Shown in pieces: positions 34,829-43,745 of a DNA stretch of 64,000 bases. How positions within the stretch are numbered: position 1 is the first letter of the stretch; each line of letters starts with the position of its first letter. The translations under genes and the position numbers were made by a program. The stretch is from assembly GCA_026982695.1 (NCBI GenBank), contig JALSGS010000033.1, positions 62,001 to 126,000 on the forward strand. Direction: 5' to 3'. The stretch comes from Saprospiraceae bacterium. GTDB taxonomy: Bacteria > Bacteroidota > Bacteroidia > Chitinophagales > Saprospiraceae. The notes beneath the pieces were generated by a model that saw nothing but the letters and a program-made list of their open reading frames with translations, did not search any database and was not told the origin of the DNA.

Positions 34829-36056
34829 ATGATTAGTGATTGGGTACTGGCAGTGGGAGTTTTGCTTTTAAGTGGGTTTGTTTTGGGGCGTCTGTGGGCC
34901 TATTGGGGTATTCCCAAAGTGACGGGCTATATCTTGGCAGGCATTGCGCTTAACCCGGATTTGTGGCCATTGTTGCCTGCGCATATTGACACGGTGACGG
35001 CGCCACTGACAGATGTATGTTTGGCGTTTATCACATTTGAAGTGGGAAGTGAGCTGCGCTTTTCCAGTTTGCGTGCTTTGGGCATCAAGGTGTTGGGACT
35101 AACTATAGGTGAAAGCTTGGGTGCCTTCATCTTAGTCACTATAGGTATTGCAGGCATGCAATGGATGGGGGTTAGCGCATTGGGAATGGAGCCACAGGAT
35201 GGCTTGCCTCTTGCCCTGTTATTGGCGGCATTGGCGGCACCCACTGATCCTACGGCTACGCTGGCTGTACAGCATGAATATCACGCACACGGGCCGGTAG
35301 CAGATATAATTTTACAAGTGGCTGCTTTTGATGACTTGATGGGGATTTTATTGTTTTCGATAGGGGTAAGCCTTGCTGCATTGATAATAGATGGGGAGTC
35401 ACTATCGGTATATTCCATCTTGCATGGCCCTGTAGTAGCTATAAGTGGTGGTATTATAGTAGGTGTGGGTGCTGGATAGTTTTTCATCCGATTGAGTAAA
35501 TGGCTACACCCTTTAGCTGAAGGTAGTTATGTCGTGCTTTTGTTGTCGGTGCTGGCCATTACTTTTGGCTTGAGCTGCCTCAGCCACTGGGACAGTGTAT
35601 TGAGTACTATGGTAATGGGAGTAGTGATAGGCAACTGGCACCCGCAACGCTACCTTTTGCTCCAGATCGTTCGGCGTTATACTGAAGAACTTGTCTTTGT
35701 ACTATCCATTTACTTTGGGCGCCATGCATTTGGATCTGAGCCTTGCGGCAAAAATGTTGCCTTGGGCCAGCGTGTACGTGCTTTTGCGCGCAGTGGGCAA
35801 GTTGAGTGGCTTCAGGTTAGTGGCCATGGGTGAAGGACTTGATAGCAAGGTACGTACGTGGGCACCTTTGGGGCTTATTCCACAGGAGGGAATTGTCATA
35901 GGATTGGCATTGGCTGTGCAGCAAAATGTGCGTTTTGCTGCTTTTGGCGATCAGTTATTGGCCGTGGTTATGGCAGCTACTGTAATACACGAATTAGTTG
36001 GACCACTATTGGCTCGGTTTGCTTTGCAAAAGGCAGGCGAGATAGGGCCCCTGTAG
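34829..36056 (+). pseudogene. Broken cation:proton antiporter (CPA2/KefB-like): in-frame TAG plus frameshift
   Basis: Homology to monovalent-cation/proton antiporters runs across the whole region: WGIPKVTGYILAGI, LAFITFEVGSEL, LAAPTDPTATLAVQHEY, AAFDDLMGILLFSIG and, further on, LGLIPQEGIVIGLALAVQQ. Two lesions break it. A TAG at 35477-35479 (codon 217) falls where GAGWFFIRLSKW would be expected, a TGG-to-TAG change by the look of it. The same frame continues to about 35700; then the homology moves one base forward (YFTLGAMHLDLSLAAKML), suggesting one extra base near 35701-35712. The third part ends at TAG 36056. The likely intact protein would have about 408 residues. Sequencing error could explain the frameshift but two lesions argue for decay. 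A helix-rich C-terminal RCK domain is absent. Confidence 0.8.
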
Positions 36057-36098
36057 TCCATGGTTCAATTGTTACCTTTGCAGAAAATTTGACAATCC

Positions 36099-37205
36099 AT
36101 GCAGATGAATACGGCTAACATTGTGGAGTTGCTCAAGAAGGTGCCAGACCCTTTGACCGGTCAAGATATCGTGACGGCGCTGCGCATCAGAGACATGAAG
36201 GTGGAAGGGCGCGCTGTTACCTTTTCCCTTGAGTTTCCCAAGATTGACGATGAGACCAAAATGCAGTTGTTGGCCAAGTGCAACGAGCTAATTCAACAAG
36301 CTTTTCCTGAGGCTGAAGTGAACATCCACTTTTTATTGCAAGGTGGAGGGGGCACCGGGGAATTGAAAGAGGCTGAGCGCCCCTTGCCCCATATTCAAAA
36401 CATCATTGCAGTGGCTTCGGGTAAAGGTGGTGTGGGCAAGAGTACCGTATCGGTCAATTTGGCCTTAGCGCTCAAAGCCTTGGGTGCCAAAGTCGGATTG
36501 ATGGATGCCGATCTGTACGGCCCTTCAATTCCCACTATGTTGGGGATAAAAGGGCAACGCCCCAAAGTGATGGAAAGATACGGCCAACCCAAAATCGCAC
36601 CATTGGAGGCTTATGGCATGCCCGTTATTTCGTTGGGAAATATCATTGAGCCGGAGCAAGCCGTTGTGTTGCGGGGCCCACGTTTGGCTGCAATTATCAA
36701 GCAGTTCTTCTTCGATGTCATTTGGCCTTCCCTAGACTTTCTAGTGGTCGATTTACCACCAGGTACTGGTGATATTCAACTCACACTGGTGCAGACCGTA
36801 CCTGTGACGGGAGCAGTGATGGTCACTACGCCGCAAGAAGTGGCTTTTGCCGATGCACTCAAGGCCATGAACATGTTTCGCTTGCCTTCTGTCAATGTAC
36901 CTGTATTAGGTGTAGTAGAAAATATGGCTTGGTTTACGCCGCCAGAATTGCCTGGTAAGCGTTACTTCCTATTTGGAAAAGATGGTGGAAAGCGCTTGGC
37001 CAAAGAGGCCAATTCAGTTTTGCTGGGGCAAATCCCCATTGTAGAGCAGGTACGTGAAGGTGGCGATGCAGGCCAGCCTGTCGTATTGGATGAAGCCTCC
37101 CCCGTGGCAAAAGCCTTTATGGAGGTGGGCAAAAACGTACTGCGTCAAGTAGCCATTCGCAATGAAATGTTGGAGCCTACGCGCATTGTAAAAACAGAAA
37201 GCTGA
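36099..37205 (+). CDS. Mrp/NBP35-family Fe-S cluster carrier ATPase (ApbC-like)
   Basis: A 368-residue protein. An N-terminal DUF59/MIP18-like domain (about 1-90) is followed by a ParA-type ATPase with the deviant Walker A GKGGVGKS (108-115), DADLYGPSIPTMLG and FLVVDLPPGTGDIQLTL. Mrp/ApbC proteins hold and pass on iron-sulfur clusters. The usual C-terminal CxxC is replaced by ENMAWFTPPELPGKRYFLFG; this form without the Cys pair is familiar from Bacteroidota, so it is not by itself damage. ATG 36099 was chosen, ATG 36105 is an alternative. A NifU-like gene follows 55 nt later, consistent with Fe-S assembly. Confidence 0.9.
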   Translation: MQMNTANIVELLKKVPDPLTGQDIVTALRIRDMKVEGRAVTFSLEFPKIDDETKMQLLAKCNELIQQAFPEAEVNIHFLLQGGGGTGELKEAERPLPHIQNIIAVASGKGGVGKSTVSVNLALALKALGAKVGLMDADLYGPSIPTMLGIKGQRPKVMERYGQPKIAPLEAYGMPVISLGNIIEPEQAVVLRGPRLAAIIKQFFFDVIWPSLDFLVVDLPPGTGDIQLTLVQTVPVTGAVMVTTPQEVAFADALKAMNMFRLPSVNVPVLGVVENMAWFTPPELPGKRYFLFGKDGGKRLAKEANSVLLGQIPIVEQVREGGDAGQPVVLDEASPVAKAFMEVGKNVLRQVAIRNEMLEPTRIVKTES

Positions 37206-37260
37206 ACTCACTTGCCAAGTGCGTGTTTCAATATGCAAATGCTCAATTAAAGTAAACGCC

Positions 37261-37518
37261 ATGACGCGCGAACAACGCATGCAGCTCCTAGAACGCGTAG
37301 ATAGAGCCTTGGACGGCGTAAGGCCCCACTTGGCTGTAGATGGTGGTGATGTGGAAGTTGTAGATATAACAGATGACATGTTTGTCAAAATACGCTGGGT
37401 GGGCAATTGTGAATCTTGCAGCATGTCTGCCATGACGCTGCGGGCTGGCTTGGAGCAAGCTATCAAAGGTGCTGTACCTGAAATTGCAGGTGTAGTGCCC
37501 ATTAATGGCGTGCAGTAA
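37261..37518 (+). CDS. NifU C-terminal-domain-like Fe-S scaffold protein
   Basis: An 85-residue protein matching the NifU C-terminal (Nfu) domain that holds a 4Fe-4S cluster between two subunits. The motif VRPHLAVDGGDVEVVDI starts the fold and GNCESCSMSAMTL gives the CxxC (C50, C53). ATG 37261 is favoured; the frame extends to 37219 without a family match. The gene sits between the Mrp gene (55 nt upstream) and pyrF (39 nt downstream), all on the same strand. Together with Mrp it probably serves Fe-S cluster delivery. Confidence 0.9.
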   Translation: MTREQRMQLLERVDRALDGVRPHLAVDGGDVEVVDITDDMFVKIRWVGNCESCSMSAMTLRAGLEQAIKGAVPEIAGVVPINGVQ

Positions 37519-37557
37519 GTATAGCGTTGTCCAATTTCCTTTCCTTCTACTCGAGCT

Positions 37558-38379
37558 ATGAATTCAGAGCAACTTTTTCACCTCATTCGGCGGCGACAGT
37601 CGTTTTTGTGCGTGGGCTTGGATACCGATGTAGATCGCATACCTGTCCACTTGTGTCACCAGCCTGATCCGGTATTTGCCTTTAATAAGGCCATCATAGA
37701 TGCCACGCGCGATTTGTGCGTAGCCTATAAGCCCAATGTAGCCTTTTACGAAGCTTTGGGCGCCAGTGGCTGGAAAAGCTTAGAGCGCACCATCGCTTAC
37801 ATAGGCGATGAACATTTGGTAATAGCCGATGCCAAACGAGGTGATATTGGCAATACTTCAAAGCGATATGCACAGGCCTTTTTCGAGCAGCTCGGCGCCG
37901 ATGCGCTTACAGTGGCGCCTTACATGGGGCGCGACAGTGTGCAGCCCTTTCTGGGCTTTCCAGGCAAATGGGTGATTTTGCTGGCACTGACTTCCAACGT
38001 GGGAAGTCATGACTTTCAGATGTTGCACCTGGAGACGGGGATGCGGCTTTACGAGCAAATCGTCGTACAGGCAATGGAATGGGCAGGACCCGATGAGTTG
38101 ATGTTTGTAATTGGTGCTACTCATCCGGAGAAACTAGCACGACTGCGCGCTTTGGCCCCGGATTACTTTTTTTTGGTGCCTGGCGTGGGTGCACAGGGAG
38201 GGCAACTCGGTGAAGTGGCTCGTGTGGGGCTCAATGTGCGCTGTGGACTATTGGTCAATGCGTCGCGCAGTATCATTTACGCGGGTAGTGGCCTAGATTT
38301 TGCCCAAAAGGCACGTGAAGCTGCGCGTGCGTTGCAGGTGCAAATGGCTGAGGTGCTTTGCCAACAAGTTTCAGAATAG
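37558..38379 (+). CDS. pyrF: Orotidine 5'-phosphate decarboxylase, type 2
   Basis: A 273-residue TIM-barrel enzyme converting OMP to UMP, the last step of pyrimidine synthesis. It has CVGLDTD at the first strand, the catalytic IADAKRGDIGNTSKRYA with the D-x-K-x-x-D array, and FLVPGVGAQGGQ with the phosphate-binding loop. The length and motifs put it with the longer type 2 (PyrF2) enzymes and not with the short E. coli type. The last 9 nt overlap the 3' end of the convergent DUF72 gene. It follows the NifU-like gene. Confidence 0.93.
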   Translation: MNSEQLFHLIRRRQSFLCVGLDTDVDRIPVHLCHQPDPVFAFNKAIIDATRDLCVAYKPNVAFYEALGASGWKSLERTIAYIGDEHLVIADAKRGDIGNTSKRYAQAFFEQLGADALTVAPYMGRDSVQPFLGFPGKWVILLALTSNVGSHDFQMLHLETGMRLYEQIVVQAMEWAGPDELMFVIGATHPEKLARLRALAPDYFFLVPGVGAQGGQLGEVARVGLNVRCGLLVNASRSIIYAGSGLDFAQKAREAARALQVQMAEVLCQQVSE

Positions 38380-39279
38380 TCGTAGCTGAGTACCGGTAAG
38401 TGGGCTGTCGGGATTGGGAAATCTGCATTGTGCCCATTCTTGGGTGCATAGCCTAGTGCCCAAAGCATGGGCTAATACAGGGACGTGTTGGGCTTGGGGC
38501 TCGTGTGTAAAAAACCAAACAGCACGGAGCCCTTTGTGATGCCATGTCTTGAGGCGCGCTACCCATTGATCCAAGCGTTCAAAGTCGGTGGGATGTAAGT
38601 CGTTGCCTACGAAGCGCACCAGTAAGGCGGGACCCGTAAGTGTCATATGGGCGGCATCTCTGCGGCCAGCTACGTCGGTGATTACGGTAAGTATGCCGTG
38701 TTGGCGAAAGTGAGCGCTCCACGTGCAGCGTGCAGTAGGCATAAACCAGGCCTTGTGTCTAAATTCTACTGCCAACTGCAGATCTTTAGGCCATTGTGCG
38801 ACGAAATCCAATAGCAACCCTAGGCGCTCAAGGCCGAAAAAAGGAGGTAACTGTAGAAAACACGGCCCCAGTGTGCGGCCAAAATGGCGGATGGCTCGTG
38901 TAAATGACTTTCCGTAAGGCTGGCCATGTGCCAGCTTGGGGTCATGGGAGATGAGTTGTGGTACTTTGGGGCAAAAGCGGAAGTCGGCAGGTACTTGGGC
39001 GGCCCACTTGCGCACTTGCCCGGGATCGGGTATGCGGTAGTGGGTAGTGTTGAGCTCAATACTGTTAAATTGCTTGCCATACCACTTTAAATAATCCGAC
39101 GGCTGTGTGCCTTCCGGATAGATTTGCCCTACCCATCTCTGCTCGGCCCAACCCGTGGCTCCGATCCACACCTGCAGTGGAGTAGTTGGAAGGCCTGACC
39201 ATACGTGCTCGTTTTCCGGAGGATCTGCGGGAAGGGAAAAATCCACGTGGCTGACGTCTTCCAGCTTGCCGAATTCCAT
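38371..39279 (-). CDS. DUF72 family protein
   Basis: A 302-residue protein of DUF72, a TIM-barrel-like family of unknown function. Typical features are WIGATGWAEQRWVGQIYPEG, LKWYGKQFNSIELNTTHYRI, ADFRFCPKVPQLISHD, FLQLPPFFGLERLGLLLDFV and LAVEFRHKAW. ATG 39279 was chosen; an in-frame TTG at 39327 is further upstream. It overlaps pyrF by 9 nt tail to tail and is divergent from tpiA with a 151-nt gap. The family often sits near metabolic genes but has no agreed reaction. Confidence 0.84.
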   Translation of the reverse strand: MEFGKLEDVSHVDFSLPADPPENEHVWSGLPTTPLQVWIGATGWAEQRWVGQIYPEGTQPSDYLKWYGKQFNSIELNTTHYRIPDPGQVRKWAAQVPADFRFCPKVPQLISHDPKLAHGQPYGKSFTRAIRHFGRTLGPCFLQLPPFFGLERLGLLLDFVAQWPKDLQLAVEFRHKAWFMPTARCTWSAHFRQHGILTVITDVAGRRDAAHMTLTGPALLVRFVGNDLHPTDFERLDQWVARLKTWHHKGLRAVWFFTHEPQAQHVPVLAHALGTRLCTQEWAQCRFPNPDSPLTGTQLRLF

Positions 39280-39364
39280 GTCGTTGTATTGTGAATGTTG
39301 GTGAAAATGGACGATTTGTTTTGCCAAAAGTACATGTATAGCCCCAGGGCTGAGTTGTGCCTTT

Positions 39365-39372
39365 TATCTTTG
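39365..39372 (+). promoter_or_regulatory. Bacteroidota-type -7 promoter box for tpiA
   Basis: TATCTTTG matches TAnnTTTG and lies 58 nt before ATG 39431 in the divergent gap. A clear TTTG at -33 is not seen. Confidence 0.42.
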
Positions 39373-39430
39373 GTGCCTCAATTGCGTACCACGGGATGCA
39401 AGATTGCAAAAACCAACAAAACCATTGACC

Positions 39431-40192
39431 ATGAGTGAAGAGCGACTCAAAATCGTAGCTGGCAACTGGAAAATGCACAAGACCTATCGCGAAGGTCGGG
39501 AATTGGCATTAGACATCGTCGAAAGGCTTACTACCACCCAAACTATGGTGATACTTTGCCCGCCTTTTATCCATTTAAAGAGTATCAGTACCATCATTAA
39601 TGACATTACCCATCTGGAATTGGGTGCCCAAAACTGCCACTTTGCTGAACAAGGTGCGTATACTGGGGAAGTTTCGGCATCCATGCTGCGTTCGGTAGGT
39701 TGTACGTGGGTCATTCTTGGGCATTCTGAGCGCAGGGAATACTTTGGTGAAGACGAAGCGCTTTTGGCTAAAAAAGTGGATGCAGCGCTTACCCATGGTT
39801 TGCGCCCCATTTTCTGCTGTGGCGAGCCGCTTGAGGTACGCGAGGCCGCACAGCACATAGAGTGGGTACAGCGCCAACTGGAAGGCGCGCTGTTCCACCT
39901 CGAGGCCGACGAGTTTGCCCGATTGGTCATTGCGTATGAGCCAATCTGGGCTATAGGTACAGGCAAAACGGCTACGCCACAACAAGCTCAAGAAATGCAT
40001 GCAGCTATCCGTCAGATGGTTGCCGACAAATACGGTGCGCAAGTAGCACATAAGCTCAGTATACTTTACGGCGGCAGTGTAAAGCCCAACAACGCCAAAG
40101 AGCTGTTCGCACAGCCCGATGTAGATGGTGGCCTAATAGGGGGCGCTTCACTGCGTGCTGAAGATTTTGTCACTATCGTAAAATCGTTTTAG
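39431..40192 (+). CDS. tpiA: Triosephosphate isomerase
   Basis: A 253-residue TIM-barrel enzyme interconverting dihydroxyacetone phosphate and glyceraldehyde-3-phosphate in glycolysis. Catalytic residues are visible: N12 and K14 in AGNWKMHKT, H98 in VILGHSERREYF, and E170 in AYEPIWAIGTGKTAT with the closing loop. LSILYGGSVKPNNA and GLIGGASLRAEDF complete the phosphate site. ATG 39431 is the natural start; the frame extends upstream but without homology. The stop TAG ends one base before the GTG of the next gene. Confidence 0.96.
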   Translation: MSEERLKIVAGNWKMHKTYREGRELALDIVERLTTTQTMVILCPPFIHLKSISTIINDITHLELGAQNCHFAEQGAYTGEVSASMLRSVGCTWVILGHSERREYFGEDEALLAKKVDAALTHGLRPIFCCGEPLEVREAAQHIEWVQRQLEGALFHLEADEFARLVIAYEPIWAIGTGKTATPQQAQEMHAAIRQMVADKYGAQVAHKLSILYGGSVKPNNAKELFAQPDVDGGLIGGASLRAEDFVTIVKSF

Positions 40193-40193
40193 C

Positions 40194-41102
40194 GTGCAAG
40201 GGTGGTGCTGGATCAGCCTATGTCTATGTGTAAGCCAGGCAATAGCGCAACGCTTTGCTTTGCCCGATGTATTGGCGGAAGTGTCTGGGCTGTACGTAGC
40301 CACTGCTGATTCGCTTTGGTGGCACAACGACTCGGGCAATCGCCCTGTGCTGTATTGCACCGATGGGCAGGGCAGGCTAAAAGACAGTATTGTGTTGTCG
40401 GTGCCCAATCGCGATTGGGAAGACCTCACAGCTGATGCACAAGGACACATGTTCATCGGCGATTTTGGCAACAACCGCAATACGCGTACCGACCTGATAA
40501 TTTGGCGCCTTTCGGCAAATGAGCCTGCTGAACCTCAGCCTATTGCTTTTTCTTGGCCCGACCAGCGTGCATTTCCCCCGTCTATGCCGTGGCGCAATTT
40601 CGACTGTGAGGCATTCTTTTACTATCGCGATAGCCTATACTTGTTGTCGAAAGACAAAGTAGGGCGCCAACGCGGCCGCTATCGCACCAAGCTGTATGTC
40701 CTACCCGACAGCGCTACCTCGCCACTAGTAGCGCACCTACTCGACAGCTTATGGCTCAAAAACCGCGTCGTGACGGGTGCTGCCTTGAGTCCCGATGGTA
40801 CGCAGGTGGCGCTGATAGCCTATGACTTTCGGTTTATTTTTGGCTTTTTGCCCTGGTCACGTGCTTCCATCTTTGTGTTCGAGGGCTGGCAAGGAAAGCG
40901 CCTTTCGGGTTTGCGCGTTTGGCGCAAGCATGTGTCATGGCTACTCCCTACTCAATACGAGGCTATCGATTTTCTGGACGACCAACATTTGCTCATAGGG
41001 CGAGAGCGCACGCCCTTTACCAAACAGCTGGCAAAAGTTGTTTCTTTGCGCCGCCTTAGACCATGGCGCAAGCAGGTACGCCTTATCCAAACACGACCAT
41101 GA
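40194..41102 (+). CDS. Exported beta-propeller-like protein, function unknown
   Basis: A 302-residue protein with a signal peptide (CWISLCLCVSQAIAQ, 5-19). The mature part has repeated strand patterns ADSLWWHNDSGNRPVLYCTD, DWEDLTADAQGHMFIGDFGN and GAALSPDGTQVALIAYDFRF, as in SdiA-regulated/NHL-type propellers. No catalytic motif is seen. GTG 40194 follows one base after the tpiA stop, and its TGA is shared with the ATG of folC (ATGA, 41099-41102). The close packing suggests tpiA, this gene and folC are translated from one message. Role unknown. Confidence 0.7.
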   Translation: MQGWCWISLCLCVSQAIAQRFALPDVLAEVSGLYVATADSLWWHNDSGNRPVLYCTDGQGRLKDSIVLSVPNRDWEDLTADAQGHMFIGDFGNNRNTRTDLIIWRLSANEPAEPQPIAFSWPDQRAFPPSMPWRNFDCEAFFYYRDSLYLLSKDKVGRQRGRYRTKLYVLPDSATSPLVAHLLDSLWLKNRVVTGAALSPDGTQVALIAYDFRFIFGFLPWSRASIFVFEGWQGKRLSGLRVWRKHVSWLLPTQYEAIDFLDDQHLLIGRERTPFTKQLAKVVSLRRLRPWRKQVRLIQTRP

Positions 41103-42439
41103 AACACGTGGCACGAACGCATACATCGCTCGATGAGGGCCAATGGCAGGCCCTGCTACAGTGGCTGTATGCCCAATTGCCCATGTACCAACGGCAGGGA
41201 GCACCTGCCATGAAAAAGGACTTAACACCTATCCGACAGCTCATGGATCGGCTGGGGCATCCTCATCGCCAATGGCCTGCTATCCATGTAGCAGGCACCA
41301 ATGGAAAGGGATCTGTGTCGCACATGCTGGCTGCACTCTTTCAGGCCATGGGATGGCGTACCGGCTTGTACACCTCGCCGCATTTGCTGGACTTTCGCGA
41401 GCGCATCCGCGTAGATGGGCAAATGGTAGCGCGCGAATGGGTGCATCGGTTTGTGCATACGCATCAGTCTGCCTTTACTTCGATTCGTCCTTCTTTTTTT
41501 GAAATCAGTGTAGCTATGGCTTTTCAGTATTTTGCCGAAAGGCAAGTAGATATGGCCATAGTGGAAACTGGGCTTGGGGGGCGGCTCGATTCGACCAATA
41601 TTTTACAACCTCATGTGTCGGTAATTACCCATATTGGCAAAGACCATCAGCAGTTTCTGGGCGAGACTTTGGAACAGATAGCTGCCGAAAAAGCGGGCAT
41701 TATCAAGCGAGGTTGCCCAGTTGTGGTGGGACAACGACAGCCATCTATAGATGTCGTCTTTTGCCGAAAGGCACAGCAACTGAATGCCCCTATCACCTTT
41801 GCTACAGATACTTGGAAGGTGCGCTTTCGCAAAACAGCAGAAGCTGGCCAATATGTGGATATATGGCATGCAGGGCAATTGTGGCTCCCAAATCTCTATC
41901 TTGACCTAGGAGGGCGATATCAATTGAAAAACTTGGCCACTGCATTGGCCACTTGGAAGCAGTGGGCTACTATGCAGGGCATTGACTGGGCTGATAAAGC
42001 CCTAATCAGGCAGGCTATGGGGCAAGTGCGCACTACTACAGGATTGCGTGGGCGCTGGGAAGTGTTGGGGCAAAATCCCCTGATCATTGGAGATGTGGCG
42101 CATAATGTCGATGGTTTGGCTGCTGTGTGGCGACAACTACAGGCCTTGCCATACCAGACACTGCATGTAGTGTTGGGTATGGTACGCGACAAGCGCCTCG
42201 AAGAAGTATTGCCACTTTTTCCTCGGGCGGCCCATTATTACTTCACCTGTCCCGACATCCCAAGAGGATTAGATGCCAAGCAGTTGCAGCGAGCAGCGGC
42301 TACCTTTGGGTTGAGGGGAGAGGTATGGCCTTCAGTGGTAGCGGCCTATGAAGCAGCTAAGGCTACAGCGGGTAAATCCGATTTGATTTTTGTAGGAGGC
42401 AGTACCTTTGTGCTCGCCGAAATTTTGGCTCGCCTGTAA
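41099..42439 (+). CDS. folC: Bifunctional folylpolyglutamate synthase / dihydrofolate synthase
   Basis: A 446-residue Mur-ligase-type enzyme that adds glutamate to dihydropteroate or tetrahydrofolate. The P-loop is HVAGTNGKGSVSHML, followed by GLYTSPHLLDFRERIRVDG. The DxT-type MAIVETGLGGRLDSTNI and the Mg/ATP site ITHIGKDHQQFLG are clear, as is GDVAHNVDG in the C-terminal domain. Length is normal. Start ATG 41099 overlaps the previous stop by four bases (ATGA); the frame upstream lies within the propeller gene. It belongs to the tpiA to folC run, with lysA 29 nt downstream. Confidence 0.93.
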   Translation: MKHVARTHTSLDEGQWQALLQWLYAQLPMYQRQGAPAMKKDLTPIRQLMDRLGHPHRQWPAIHVAGTNGKGSVSHMLAALFQAMGWRTGLYTSPHLLDFRERIRVDGQMVAREWVHRFVHTHQSAFTSIRPSFFEISVAMAFQYFAERQVDMAIVETGLGGRLDSTNILQPHVSVITHIGKDHQQFLGETLEQIAAEKAGIIKRGCPVVVGQRQPSIDVVFCRKAQQLNAPITFATDTWKVRFRKTAEAGQYVDIWHAGQLWLPNLYLDLGGRYQLKNLATALATWKQWATMQGIDWADKALIRQAMGQVRTTTGLRGRWEVLGQNPLIIGDVAHNVDGLAAVWRQLQALPYQTLHVVLGMVRDKRLEEVLPLFPRAAHYYFTCPDIPRGLDAKQLQRAAATFGLRGEVWPSVVAAYEAAKATAGKSDLIFVGGSTFVLAEILARL

Positions 42440-42468
42440 TTGGATTCTTTAACCATGTATTTTTCGCT

Positions 42469-43713
42469 ATGAACTTGAACAACGGCCGCTTTGAGTTGCC
42501 TTCGGGTAGCGATCCTCTGGCATTAGTAGCGCGCTTTGGTGCACCGCTATACGTGTATGATGCATCTGTGATGCAGCGCCAATATCAACGGATGCTACGT
42601 GCTTTTGACCTGCCGCGATTAAAGATCAACTATGCGTGTAAAGCGCTGTCTAATGTCCATGTACTCAAGCGCTTTGCCCAGTGGGGAACAGGGCTCGATA
42701 CGGTGAGTATTCAAGAGGTGGAGTTAGGGCTAAGGGCTGGCTTTCAACCTGGAGATATCTTATTTACACCTAATAGTGTGAGCTTAGAGGAGTATGAGAT
42801 GGCTGCACAGCGTGGCGTGCGCATTAATATTGACAGTACCAGTATCTTGGAGCAGTTTGGCAATTTGCATCCCGATGTGCCGGTGTGCATCCGATTCAAC
42901 CCCCACATTATGGCAGGAGGGGGGCACAAGATCTCTGTGGGGCATATCGACAGCAAGTTTGGCATCAGCATCCACCAACTGCCGCATGTGTTGCGCATCG
43001 TCGAAGCGACGGGCCTGAAAGTAGAAGGGTTACACATGCATACTGGTAGCGATATCCTGGATCCCGAAGCATTTCTCACAGGTGCGGAGATCTTGCTCGA
43101 TCAGGCGCGCCATTTTCCCGATCTGGATTTTATCGACTTTGGCTCGGGCTTCAAAGTGCCGTACAAAGAAGGCGATGTAGCTACTGATATAGAGGAGCTA
43201 GGCCGACGATTGTCGATGCGTTTTCGCGCATTTTGCGAAAGCTATGGCAGAGAGCTGGCGCTGATGTTTGAGCCGGGGAAGTTTCTGGTCAGTGAGGCAG
43301 GGTATTTTGTGGTGCGCACGAATGTGGTGAAAACCACACCTTCTACGGTGTTCGCTTGTGTAGATTCGGGCTTTAACCACCTCATTCGGCCCATGTTTTA
43401 CGATGCGTATCACCACATTGTCAATTTGTCTAACCCTTTGGGCAAACCCCGCATCTATACAGTGGTGGGATACATCTGTGAGACCGACACCTTTGGGGTG
43501 AATCGAAAACTACCAGAAGTGCGCGAAGGCGATTACCTAGCCTTCTTCAATGCTGGAGCTTATTGCTATAGTATGTCATCCAATTACAACTCGCGTTTTC
43601 GACCAGCTGAAGTGTTGGTAGAAGACGGGCAAGCCAAGTTAATACGCCGCCGAGAGACACTTGAAGACTTACTGGCTACGCAGATGATTGATGAGCGTGA
43701 ATTTGCTCAATGA
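42469..43713 (+). CDS. lysA: Diaminopimelate decarboxylase
   Basis: A 414-residue PLP enzyme (fold III) that makes lysine from meso-diaminopimelate. The PLP Lys is K58 in NYACKALSN. GLHMHTGSDI, FGSGFKVPY, FEPGKFLV and the other-subunit Cys motif GYICETDTFGVNR with YNSRFRPAEVLV near the C-terminus are all present. The GxGG-like variation (FGSGFKV) is usual in this branch. ATG 42469 is 29 nt after folC. valS follows 32 nt later, so folC, lysA and valS may be co-transcribed. Confidence 0.9.
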   Translation: MNLNNGRFELPSGSDPLALVARFGAPLYVYDASVMQRQYQRMLRAFDLPRLKINYACKALSNVHVLKRFAQWGTGLDTVSIQEVELGLRAGFQPGDILFTPNSVSLEEYEMAAQRGVRINIDSTSILEQFGNLHPDVPVCIRFNPHIMAGGGHKISVGHIDSKFGISIHQLPHVLRIVEATGLKVEGLHMHTGSDILDPEAFLTGAEILLDQARHFPDLDFIDFGSGFKVPYKEGDVATDIEELGRRLSMRFRAFCESYGRELALMFEPGKFLVSEAGYFVVRTNVVKTTPSTVFACVDSGFNHLIRPMFYDAYHHIVNLSNPLGKPRIYTVVGYICETDTFGVNRKLPEVREGDYLAFFNAGAYCYSMSSNYNSRFRPAEVLVEDGQAKLIRRRETLEDLLATQMIDEREFAQ

Positions 43714-43745
43714 ACGCATAATTAGTGAAAAACGGTAAAGAACAT

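Noticed and set aside
36099-37205. Loss of the Mrp CxxC as damage
   Set aside because: The PELP form with otherwise intact motifs is familiar in Bacteroidota Mrp proteins, so it is a lineage trait and not a lesion here.
38371-38379. Nine-base overlap of pyrF and the DUF72 gene as an antisense control device
   Set aside because: Tail-to-tail overlaps of this size are common in compact genomes and both proteins are full length.
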